26,555 nt of DNA. Source: RGIG4079 sp045531405 (GTDB taxonomy: Bacteria > Bacteroidota > Bacteroidia > Bacteroidales > Muribaculaceae). Where the stretch lies: the NCBI GenBank assembly GCA_045531405.1, contig JAZSDX010000018.1, positions 1 through 26,555 on the forward strand, read 5' to 3'. The notes beneath the pieces were generated by a model. That model made no database searches. It worked only from the letters and a program-made list of their open reading frames with translations, and was not told where the DNA came from. The translations under genes were made by a program, and so were the position numbers. Positions 16,144-22,842 of this stretch are shown in pieces. The number at the start of each line of letters is the position of its first letter. Positions within the stretch are counted from its first letter, which is position 1.

Positions 16144-16635
16144 TTATTCTTCGCTAAATTGTTGTAATTTTATTTTAATTCTTCTCAATCGTGAAGCCAC
16201 ATTATTGCGACTCAACCCTGTGATTTCAGAGATTTCATCATAAGATTTTTCATCAAGCCACAGAAGTATTATTGCCTTTTCAAGCCTATCAAGACGATTA
16301 ATCAATCGATACAATTCTTTTAATTGCTGACGATGTGTACCATCATCAACATCTACAATCGACAATCCGTCTATCGAGACCATATCATCATATTTGTGAT
16401 TTTTGCGATAATAGGTCACGCAAGTATTGATACTCGTGCGATATATCCATGTTGACATCTGAGAATCTCCTCGAAAACAGCCTAACCCTTTCCATATATT
16501 TATAAGCACCTCTTGATATAAATCATTGAAGTGTTCATCGTCAGTGGCATACATATAGCACACCTTATAAATCAACTGCCGATTTTGTTCGATTATCGAC
16601 ATAAACTGTTGCTCTTTGTCGTCGATCAACCTCAT
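16144..16635 (-). CDS. ECF-type RNA polymerase sigma factor
   Basis: This 163-aa protein has the two domains of extracytoplasmic-function sigma factors. Sigma region 2 covers about 20-85 (DLYQEVLINIWKGL, then FRGDSQMSTWIYRTSIN, and the basic TYYRK). Region 4 covers about 105-160 (RLDRLEKAIILLWLDEKSY, then a helix-turn-helix YDEISEITGLSRNNVASRLRRI). No region 3 is present. The start may be M1 or M12 (MSIIEQNRQLIYKV). I find no TAnnTTTG promoter upstream, which would be consistent with autoregulated transcription from a different promoter. The gene 11 bp downstream is a candidate anti-sigma factor. Confidence 0.93.
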   Translation of the reverse strand: MRLIDDKEQQFMSIIEQNRQLIYKVCYMYATDDEHFNDLYQEVLINIWKGLGCFRGDSQMSTWIYRTSINTCVTYYRKNHKYDDMVSIDGLSIVDVDDGTHRQQLKELYRLINRLDRLEKAIILLWLDEKSYDEISEITGLSRNNVASRLRRIKIKLQQFSEE

Positions 16636-16681
16636 TATTTCATTTCGTTTATGCTCGTTAGACGCACTTTTTTTTATTTAG

Positions 16682-16714
16682 TTGCATCTTTATCAAATAA
16701 AAATCATAATTTTG
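16682..16714 (+). promoter_or_regulatory. Promoter of the 213-aa helical protein gene
   Basis: TTG (16682-16684) and TAATTTTG (16707-16714) are separated by 22 bases. The leader to ATG 16735 would be about 14 bases. This supports ATG 16735 as the start instead of the upstream frame that runs antisense through the sigma factor gene. Confidence 0.6.
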
Positions 16715-16734
16715 TTCGAATTTACAACATTTTT

Positions 16735-17376
16735 ATGGAACAGATAAAAGCATTATTAAACAATTGCTCTACTATTGACGAAATGATTGACCGTGGCGAA
16801 GTGTGTGATGCAGTGAGACTTTCGGGCGAACTGCTTGCCCAAGCCGATGCATCGTGGGCTACTGCTCGCAACGCAAAAAACACAACTGCCGACGAAATTA
16901 CAGCATTAGCAATTCTTGCCGCATATCATTGTGAAGCATTGGCAATGATGAGCAATATAAACGATGCATATGCAACATCCATAACTGCTTTGTTTCAAAT
17001 AGCCATCGATGGCAATTCGTCGTTATCACTCGACCAATCGGCAATACAACTCTATATCACTGCAATATTTGCATTAATGCAAATCATTCAACAACAATTA
17101 AACAATGCCGATAGCGCAGCTCGTGAACACGTAAATGAGATAATGCGATATTTGGTCTCAATGCTATATTACTACTACAACAAAGTGGGCAAAGCTCGCC
17201 ACGACTTCCCACATCTACAAGTTGCCTATCAAATTTTATCTCAACTACGCAAAGATGTAGAGATTCAGTCTCCCACTATAAAAGTACTTAACGAAGAGGT
17301 CAATCCCTCTGCTCCTCTCCCACTCTTTGCCGACCTCGTTGGACGCTCTCAAGCAATGGGATTTATGAATGATTAG
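16735..17376 (+). CDS. Alpha-helical protein of unknown function
   Basis: This 213-aa protein is not recognised. It is nearly all helical and alanine-rich, with no signal peptide or membrane segment, so it is cytoplasmic. Helix pairs such as TIDEMIDRGEVCDAVRLSGE (13-32) and ITALAILAAYHCEALAMMSN look like TPR-like helical repeats. A Tyr-rich patch LYYYYNK occurs near residue 141-147. The sequence IDEMIDRGE recurs as IIDMIDRGE in the protein at 19342-20049, which suggests a shared helix-pair module. The chosen ATG follows a promoter; an open frame upstream to 16531 overlaps the sigma gene antisense and is not needed. It is a single-gene unit ending in a terminator. Confidence 0.75.
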   Translation: MEQIKALLNNCSTIDEMIDRGEVCDAVRLSGELLAQADASWATARNAKNTTADEITALAILAAYHCEALAMMSNINDAYATSITALFQIAIDGNSSLSLDQSAIQLYITAIFALMQIIQQQLNNADSAAREHVNEIMRYLVSMLYYYYNKVGKARHDFPHLQVAYQILSQLRKDVEIQSPTIKVLNEEVNPSAPLPLFADLVGRSQAMGFMND

Positions 17377-17434
17377 AAATTTGTAGTGTTGTCATCTACA
17401 ACACTGTCAACAATATTCATCTCTATGACGCAAC

Positions 17435-17474
17435 GAAGCCTGCCACATAATTGCAACAGGCTTCTATCTTTTTT
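17435..17474 (+). terminator. Terminator after the 213-aa protein gene
   Basis: The stem GAAGCCTG/CAGGCTTC (17435-17442 with 17457-17464) is followed by a T-rich run on the plus strand only. Confidence 0.7.
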
Positions 17475-17487
17475 AGTTATTTACTGA

Positions 17488-18102
17488 TTAGAACAAGTAT
17501 GCAGCTGTAATAGTCCAGCAGTTTTTCTTACCTGGGATATCAATATATTTACCATCTTCGTTAAGATATTGCAATGTATTGTTCAAGCCCCAGCCATAAC
17601 TACCCGCAATTTGAACTTTATTAAATAACTCAACACCAATACCAAGATTCCATGCCACATCAAATTTTTCTTGCTTATAATCTTCGATTATTGATGAACT
17701 TGTGAGGAATGAGAAACTTGGACCGGTAAATAACATTGGAGTCACAATCTTTCCGGCAATTGGCAATCCGAATTTCCATTTCAAATTAACCGGGATTTCA
17801 ATATAGTCACGAGATTTGCTAATTGTTTCAACCTCAGTTCCATCAACAGAAACACCCTTAAATTTATTATAAACATACATCACCGAAGCATCTAAGCCAA
17901 TACCCAATACCGGCAATGTAAATTCAGCCATCACACCACCAGTAAAACCGGCTTGATTATCAGCGCTAAATACCTTTTCATCAATACTTAAGTCATTAAT
18001 TTTAGCACCAGCTTTCACTCCAAATGAAAATTGAGCCGAAGCAGGAACTGCGATTGCAATACATGCAACAACAACAGCTACGATTCTTTTAATAGATTTC
18101 AT
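17488..18102 (-). CDS. Outer-membrane beta-barrel protein (OMP_b-brl type)
   Basis: This 204-aa protein has a signal peptide ending VPASA|QFSFG (cleavage near residue 23). The mature part starts with FSFGVKAGAKINDLS, a typical first strand and turn of porin-family barrels in Bacteroidetes (compare OMP_b-brl_2). It continues through alternating strands (AGFTGGVMAEFTL, IGLDASVMYVY, YIEIPVNLKWKF, TGPSFSF, AWNLGIGVELF, VQIAGSYGWGL) and ends in a strand with terminal aromatic (ITAAYLF). Probably eight strands. Substrate or partner is unknown. It is a single gene with its own promoter. Confidence 0.88.
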   Translation of the reverse strand: MKSIKRIVAVVVACIAIAVPASAQFSFGVKAGAKINDLSIDEKVFSADNQAGFTGGVMAEFTLPVLGIGLDASVMYVYNKFKGVSVDGTEVETISKSRDYIEIPVNLKWKFGLPIAGKIVTPMLFTGPSFSFLTSSSIIEDYKQEKFDVAWNLGIGVELFNKVQIAGSYGWGLNNTLQYLNEDGKYIDIPGKKNCWTITAAYLF

Positions 18103-18142
18103 AAATTGTTATTTTTTATATTAATATTAGTTTGTTATTGTG

Positions 18143-18171
18143 CAAAGTTAATACTTTCATAAACAAATCAA
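18143..18171 (-). promoter_or_regulatory. Promoter of the barrel protein gene
   Basis: On the minus strand TAACTTTG (18150-18143) lies 18 bases after GTTG (near 18172-18169). Leader length to ATG 18102 is about 34 bases. Confidence 0.6.
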
Positions 18172-18229
18172 CCATTTATTACTAAAAAAATTTTATATCC
18201 TATTATTTTTTCTTTTCCTCCTCAATACC

Positions 18230-18237
18230 TAACTTTG
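18230..18237 (+). promoter_or_regulatory. -7 box of the 115-aa protein gene
   Basis: TAACTTTG lies 19 bases before ATG 18257. No -33 TTG is evident; the expected position is a T-run. The transcript leader would be only about ten bases long. Confidence 0.55.
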
Positions 18238-18256
18238 CACAATCAACACATACATT

Positions 18257-18604
18257 ATGTCAATAGAATCTATTTCAATAACATTCTCGGTAGAAAACAC
18301 AGCTCGTGCCGATGTGATGCTTACCTCATCTCGCATCTATTACCGATTTGCCACTATCGACACTTGCGAAGAAGGTGATATCCCTTTTAACGATATAGAG
18401 TTAATTAAACGCATAGAACAAACAATACGAACATCAGACTCTGAGTTAATGCCGTGTGATGTTAAATGCAACATAACAATCAACACAAAAAGCTCGGAAC
18501 AAATGTTTGATAACAACAACATCTCTTTAACTACTTATAACTCCCTAATCAATATCCTTTCTCGCATAAGCGATGAGTTTTTGTTTATTAGAGGATTCAA
18601 ATAA
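18257..18604 (+). CDS. Small protein of unknown function
   Basis: This 115-aa protein is not recognised. It has no signal peptide or membrane segment. The N-terminal half is strand-like (ESISITFSVENT, SSRIYYRFATIDT), with helices later (DIELIKRIEQTIR and YNSLINILSRISDEF). It might be a compact alpha/beta domain. Its codon use and AT-content resemble those of its neighbours, and it has a -7 box at the right distance, so I take it as a real gene. No terminator is visible before the tRNA promoter 30 bases downstream. Confidence 0.65.
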   Translation: MSIESISITFSVENTARADVMLTSSRIYYRFATIDTCEEGDIPFNDIELIKRIEQTIRTSDSELMPCDVKCNITINTKSSEQMFDNNNISLTTYNSLINILSRISDEFLFIRGFK

Positions 18605-18632
18605 AATTTATTTTGCTTTTAGTAACAAAATA

Positions 18633-18664
18633 TTTGGCAGAATAAAACAAAACCACTATCTTTG
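18633..18664 (+). promoter_or_regulatory. Promoter of tRNA-Met
   Basis: TTTG (18633-18636), 20 bases, TATCTTTG (18657-18664): a near-ideal Bacteroidetes promoter. The expected start is about 15 bases before the tRNA. Confidence 0.8.
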
Positions 18665-18686
18665 CACTCGCAAAACAGACAAAGAT

Positions 18687-18760
18687 GGCGAGATAGCTCA
18701 GTTGGTTAGAGCGTCGGATTCATAACCCGGAGGTCACGAGTTCAATTCTCGTTCTCGCTA
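18687..18760 (+). tRNA. tRNA-Met (CAT), elongator type
   Basis: This 74-nt cloverleaf has acceptor GGCGAGA paired with TCTCGCT (G1-U72 wobble), D arm AGCTCAGTTGGTTAGAGC, anticodon loop TTCATAA (CAT) and T arm ACGAG/CTCGT. CCA is not encoded. It lacks the three G-C pairs of an initiator; the anticodon stem even closes with an A-C mismatch. The same CAT anticodon occurs in tRNA-Ile2, where C34 is changed to lysidine, but the body resembles Bacteroides elongator Met tRNA as I recall it, so Met is preferred. Confidence 0.88.
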
Positions 18761-18761
18761 C

Positions 18762-18803
18762 AAAAACGACCGAGCAAATAATTGTTTGGTCGTTTTCTTT
18801 TTA
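18762..18803 (+). terminator. Terminator of tRNA-Met
   Basis: A 15-bp stem with two G-T pairs (18763-18777 with 18782-18796, loop of four) is followed by CTTTTTATT. It starts two bases after the tRNA. Confidence 0.88.
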
Positions 18804-18817
18804 TTACCCCATCATGA

Positions 18818-18849
18818 TTTGCAAATGTGATGCATAATTTATTACTTTG
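18818..18849 (+). promoter_or_regulatory. Promoter of the repeat protein/zinc-cluster gene pair
   Basis: TTTG (18818-18821) and TTACTTTG (18842-18849, one mismatch to TAnnTTTG) are spaced by 20 bases. ATG 18874 follows after 24 bases. Confidence 0.55.
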
Positions 18850-18873
18850 TAATCATATATAACATTTGCATCA

Positions 18874-19329
18874 ATGAAACGATTTTCAATTGCGATTACA
18901 TTAGTTTTATTTTCTTGCATTGCTATTGTTGCACAAACAAAGATTTATCGTGGCAACAGTACCTACACAAGCGATGTGTTATATACTTGGGACGGGCGAC
19001 ATTTATACAAAGGAAACAGCACCTACCAAAGCGACATTTTATACACATGGGATGGCAAATATTTATATAAAGGGAATAGCAATTATACTTCTGATATAAT
19101 TGCCACCTGGGACGGTCAATTTCTACACAAAGGAAACAGTTCTTATAACTGCGATATCATTTACACCTTTGACGGCAAATTTATTTATTATGGACATAGC
19201 AACTACACTTCAAATATAGTTGCAACATGGAGCAACAACCGTTTATACTCAGGTTATAGCACATACACATCCGATATTATATATCGGGTTGTCGGCACAT
19301 TCCCTCCTATTTTATTTTCAATTCTCTAA
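18874..19329 (+). CDS. Secreted protein of six 20-residue repeats
   Basis: This 151-aa protein has a signal peptide (MKRFSIAITLVLFSCIAIVA, cleavage before Q21). Cys15 lies within its hydrophobic core. I judge it not a lipobox, since the flanking SC-I-A and the distance to the cleavage site do not fit well. Residues 24-143 are six repeats of 20 residues with consensus LYKGNSTYTSDIIYTWDGKF, the last two being degenerate. Alternating Tyr/Trp and Gly-Asn turns suggest a beta-solenoid or MORN-like hairpin array, but the motif is not the MORN consensus. A hydrophobic tail FPPILFSIL closes it. Function is unknown. It is 12 bp from the next gene and probably co-transcribed. Confidence 0.8.
   Translation: MKRFSIAITLVLFSCIAIVAQTKIYRGNSTYTSDVLYTWDGRHLYKGNSTYQSDILYTWDGKYLYKGNSNYTSDIIATWDGQFLHKGNSSYNCDIIYTFDGKFIYYGHSNYTSNIVATWSNNRLYSGYSTYTSDIIYRVVGTFPPILFSIL
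18943..19302 (+). repeat. Six tandem 60-bp coding repeats
   Basis: The units are exactly 60 bases with no insertions or deletions, so the frame is kept throughout. They differ by scattered substitutions, the first three being most alike. The conserved core codes for GNS-x-Y-x-S-D and TWDG. Confidence 0.9.
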
Positions 19330-19341
19330 AAAATCATCACC

Positions 19342-20049
19342 ATGAAAGAAATAACCGCACAACAGCTTAATGCCGAATTGCTTAAACGCAAATATGCTCG
19401 ATTATTAAAAAATCATGACACGTTCCCTTCTCAAAATAATTGGGATTACATGATTGAAAATAACATGTATGAGTTATCCGACCTATTGTACCAAAAATAC
19501 CTAATTGCCATTGAGATTCCCGATGAAGATAAAAGTCCTTTTCACATTGATACGATCTCAATGTTTCCTAAATTTCTCGAAAGCATAGAGCGACAACACG
19601 CTATTGCCACATTATATAAAGACACTGCTTCTAACACTTCAGCAACAATAAATTTAGCAATCAAACTTAATTTGTTTGACATCGATGGCATCATCGACAT
19701 GATTGACCGAGGCGAGGCCGGCGCAGCAGCTCAAATGCTTATGGCATTAAAGCCTACATATACGCTTAACGACATAGAAGATTTAACTGATTTATTAAAA
19801 GAGTTTAATCACCTTCCAAATCTTGGACGAATCGAAGAAAACGCCTTAAATCTTTTTCTTGGCGAACGCAAATACATTTGCCCCAACGGGCACAGCAACA
19901 GCGAAGGAACCGAGTTTTGTTCTCACGAAGGATGTGAACTCAATATTAAAGGATTGACAAGATATGAAGTTGATTGCATAGACGAATATGCCGAACGAAT
20001 TATGATTATAGAAGAACTACTTTCTCCAAAAAGTTCGAGTGAACAATAA
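19342..20049 (+). CDS. Unknown helical protein with C-terminal Cys/His cluster
   Basis: This 235-aa protein is not recognised. Residues 1-170 are predicted helical and soluble, beginning with KEITAQQLNAELLKRKYARLL and containing IIDMIDRGEAGAAAQML (about 116-132), a helix similar to one in the protein at 16735-17376. Near residues 179-200 lies C-P-N-G-H, then C-S-H-E-G-C: C-x3-H and C-x4-C spacing compatible with a small zinc ribbon. An acidic helix follows (DCIDEYAERIMIIEELL). No signal peptide is present, so the protein is cytoplasmic, unlike its secreted upstream neighbour. The 3' end overlaps the 3' end of trkH by 33 bp on the opposite strand. Confidence 0.75.
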   Translation: MKEITAQQLNAELLKRKYARLLKNHDTFPSQNNWDYMIENNMYELSDLLYQKYLIAIEIPDEDKSPFHIDTISMFPKFLESIERQHAIATLYKDTASNTSATINLAIKLNLFDIDGIIDMIDRGEAGAAAQMLMALKPTYTLNDIEDLTDLLKEFNHLPNLGRIEENALNLFLGERKYICPNGHSNSEGTEFCSHEGCELNIKGLTRYEVDCIDEYAERIMIIEELLSPKSSSEQ

Positions 20050-21495
20050 TAATACCGTAAACAATTCAAGACGTCCCATTAACATTAGCAATGATAATAC
20101 CCATTTCCCTACATCGGAAATAATATCATAGGAGCCTCCATAACCGGTTACTCCGGCACCCAATCCGGTGTTTCCAATACACGAAAATGCCGAAAAAAAT
20201 GCATCGACAAGAGGTATTCCCGTTGCAGTGAGTACAATACCACCCACAACAATCAAAATCACATATATACACAAAAAAGCAATTACCTTGTTTACGACCT
20301 CGACCGACAATACTTTTCCATTTATTCTAACCGAACATATAGCATTGGGGTGAAGACAACGATAAATTTCGTTTCTTATGTTTTTTATCAAGAACAACAT
20401 TCGGTCAATTTTTGCCCCCCCACTGGTAGAACCGGCACTTGCGCCAAAGAACATAAGCAAAAACATCAATGCAACGACAAAAGCACCCCAATTTTCAAAA
20501 TTCCCAACAGTTAACCCAGTAGAAGTTAATGCCGAAACAATTTGGAATAATGGATCAATCGTAACTGACTCCCAGTTTTGCACTTGATTATTGGCAATAA
20601 TAGCTATAATAAATAACACAAGGGATACTGCTATAATTATCACATATGTTCTAAACACTTCACTCTTCCACAATTCGCCAATATGCCCGGTCGCTACCCT
20701 AAATAACAATGCAAAATTTACTCCACCGATAAACATAAACATCGTAATCACGGCTTTTACATATACCGAATCCCATGCCCCAATACTTGCATTTTGAGTT
20801 GAGAACCCTCCGGTTGACATTGTGCTAAATGCATGGCACACGCTATTAAAAAAGTCCATTGGTCCAATCCACAACAATACACATAGTATAACTGTCAGTA
20901 TTACATAAACAAGCCACAAACCTTTTGCCGTCTGACTTATGCGTGGACGCAATTTATCGTGCGTGATTCCTGTCACTTCGGCATTAAACATCTGCATTCC
21001 TCCTGAATGGTTTAGCATCGGAATAACAGCCAATGTGAATAGTATTATCCCCATGCCCCCAATCCATTGCATTAGACATCTCCACATATGAATACCATTG
21101 GATAAGTGGTCTATTGAAGTCATAACCGTTGCTCCTGTGGTAGTAAAACCCGACATGGTTTCAAAAAAAGCATCGCTTATACTCATTCGCGTATTCCCTA
21201 TCAAGAATGGGAGCATTCCAAATATAGAAAAGACAATCCATGTCATAGCCGTAAGAAGGAATCCCTCTCTTTTCCCCATATCAGTGCGAGAAGGTCGAAC
21301 GCCAAATGCCAAAATAGCTCCTATTGCGAGCGTTACACCTACAGATATAGCAAATGCACTTGCATCAGACTCTCCATATATTAGGCTCGTCAATGTAGGT
21401 ATCAACATAAAAACAGCCTCTATAATAAGCAATAATCCTATTACTCTCGCAAGGGCCAGGAAATTTATTTGAGATATTTTTTTATATATCGACAC
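20017..21495 (-). CDS. trkH: Potassium uptake protein TrkH
   Basis: This 492-aa integral membrane protein forms the potassium-conducting channel of the Trk system. It has about twelve hydrophobic segments arranged as four M1-pore-M2 units, with filter-like loops each containing a Gly after Thr/Ser: SGFTTTGATV (about 114-123), STMSTGGFST, SALTSTGLTVGN and SCIGNTGLGAGV. The motif WRCLMQWIGGMGI is typical of TrkH. The extra N-terminal pair of helices and total length fit the family. It starts 12 bp after trkA, so the gating ring and channel are made together. The 3' end overlaps the convergent gene by 33 bp and no terminator is visible. Confidence 0.95.
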   Translation of the reverse strand: MSIYKKISQINFLALARVIGLLLIIEAVFMLIPTLTSLIYGESDASAFAISVGVTLAIGAILAFGVRPSRTDMGKREGFLLTAMTWIVFSIFGMLPFLIGNTRMSISDAFFETMSGFTTTGATVMTSIDHLSNGIHMWRCLMQWIGGMGIILFTLAVIPMLNHSGGMQMFNAEVTGITHDKLRPRISQTAKGLWLVYVILTVILCVLLWIGPMDFFNSVCHAFSTMSTGGFSTQNASIGAWDSVYVKAVITMFMFIGGVNFALLFRVATGHIGELWKSEVFRTYVIIIAVSLVLFIIAIIANNQVQNWESVTIDPLFQIVSALTSTGLTVGNFENWGAFVVALMFLLMFFGASAGSTSGGAKIDRMLFLIKNIRNEIYRCLHPNAICSVRINGKVLSVEVVNKVIAFLCIYVILIVVGGIVLTATGIPLVDAFFSAFSCIGNTGLGAGVTGYGGSYDIISDVGKWVLSLLMLMGRLELFTVLLLFTRTFWRK

Positions 21496-21507
21496 AATTA
21501 AAAACTT

Positions 21508-22842
21508 CTAACTAAACAATCGTTCAACTTTATGTAATGCTCCGGTCAAACAAAAAACAACTACATTATCTCCCGGACGAATTACAGTATTCCCCGTTAC
21601 AAGCATACCCTTTCCATCTCGTACCAACCCTGCAATCGTCATATCGCGCGATAAATTTAAGTCTTTTACTGCCCCTCGTGTAATTTTTGAACCGGGCTTA
21701 ACCTCAATCTCTGCCACCTCGGCATCTAATAACGCATGACACTTAGGAGTTGATGAGTCTATCTCAAGAAGTAATTGGAATATCGTGCTTGAAGCCAATA
21801 ATTTTTTATTTATTGTAGTTCCAATATTCAAACTTTCAGCTTCAGATATCAATTGTAAATTTTCGACCTCAGCTATCGTTTTTGCCACTCCAAATTCTTT
21901 AGCCATAATACATGCTAAGATGTTTGTTTCAGAACTATCGGTCAACGCAATAAATGCGTCACAATCTCCCAAGCCTTCCTCTCTTAACACCTCTATGTCT
22001 CGAGCATCACCATACACAATATCACAATCGGGACACTGTTCAGTCAACTTTCGGCATCGTGCCATATCATTTTCTATGATTTTAAACTTAAAATCATCAT
22101 TGGCAAGATCTGCCACTCGCACTGCAATACGAGACCCGCCCATAATCATTACTTTTTTGACATCAAAATTTGTCTTTCCACAAATATCAAGCAAGTCTTC
22201 TACGTGGTCTCGAGTTGTTGTAAAATACAAGATATCATCAAGCTTAATATAATCATCACCTCGAGGAATTATCGTGTTATGACGTCTTTTTATTGCCGAA
22301 ACGTGAAATGTTGGTTGAATCGAGGCCAAATCTTTAAGTTGCATTCCCATTAGTTGAGAGGAGTTCCTCATTTTAACACCAACCAATATTATTTCGCCAT
22401 CGTGCAATTCAAACCAGTGACGCACCCATGGGCGTTTCAATGCTGTTATTATTTCATGCGCTGCAAGATACTCCGGATAGATCAACGAGTCAACACCAAT
22501 TGTCGCGAAATATTCCCTATTTTCGCGATTCATAAATTCAAAATTATCAATTCGAGCTACCGTTTTCTCTGCTCCAATACGTTTTGCTATCGAGCAAGAT
22601 ATCACATTTGTTGACTCATATGGAGTAACTGCAATATATAAATCACAATGTTCAACACCTGCCAATCGCAATGTTTGAAACGATGTGGGACTACCAACAA
22701 TTGTCATCAAATTATATTTTGCATCAATGTCGGCCAATTTTGATGCATCACGGTCTATCAATACAATATCTTGATTCTCATATGATAGCAATTTTGCCAA
22801 GTGAGAACCTACTTCACCGGCGCCTGCAATAACTATCCTCAT
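21508..22842 (-). CDS. trkA: Trk system potassium transporter, NAD-binding subunit TrkA
   Basis: This 444-aa cytoplasmic protein contains two RCK_N/RCK_C tandem units. The first begins MRIVIAGAGEVGSHLAKLLS with the Rossmann motif GAGEVG (7-12) and an acidic residue ending the second strand (VLIDRD). The second begins with VMIMGGSRIAVRVADLA near residue 233, in which the glycine motif is less canonical (GGSRIA). Each is followed by a TrkA-C domain (LVGVKMR.. and EIEVKPGSKI..). TrkA rings gate TrkH in response to nucleotides. Its ATG overlaps the dxs stop by four bases, and trkH follows. Confidence 0.95.
   Translation of the reverse strand: MRIVIAGAGEVGSHLAKLLSYENQDIVLIDRDASKLADIDAKYNLMTIVGSPTSFQTLRLAGVEHCDLYIAVTPYESTNVISCSIAKRIGAEKTVARIDNFEFMNRENREYFATIGVDSLIYPEYLAAHEIITALKRPWVRHWFELHDGEIILVGVKMRNSSQLMGMQLKDLASIQPTFHVSAIKRRHNTIIPRGDDYIKLDDILYFTTTRDHVEDLLDICGKTNFDVKKVMIMGGSRIAVRVADLANDDFKFKIIENDMARCRKLTEQCPDCDIVYGDARDIEVLREEGLGDCDAFIALTDSSETNILACIMAKEFGVAKTIAEVENLQLISEAESLNIGTTINKKLLASSTIFQLLLEIDSSTPKCHALLDAEVAEIEVKPGSKITRGAVKDLNLSRDMTIAGLVRDGKGMLVTGNTVIRPGDNVVVFCLTGALHKVERLFS

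Noticed and set aside
16531..16734. N-terminal extension of the 213-aa helical protein
   Set aside because: It overlaps the sigma factor gene antisense and lies upstream of the predicted promoter.
18687..18760. tRNA-Ile2 with lysidine anticodon
   Set aside because: It cannot be fully excluded from sequence alone, but the body matches elongator Met tRNA of Bacteroides-like genomes as remembered.
18943..19302. CRISPR array or MORN repeats
   Set aside because: The 60-bp units have no unique spacers and code in frame for a secreted protein, and the repeat lacks the MORN consensus.
21098..21472. 124-aa and similar ORFs opposite trkH, trkA and dxs
   Set aside because: They are mirror frames of conserved genes, with biased composition and no start context.
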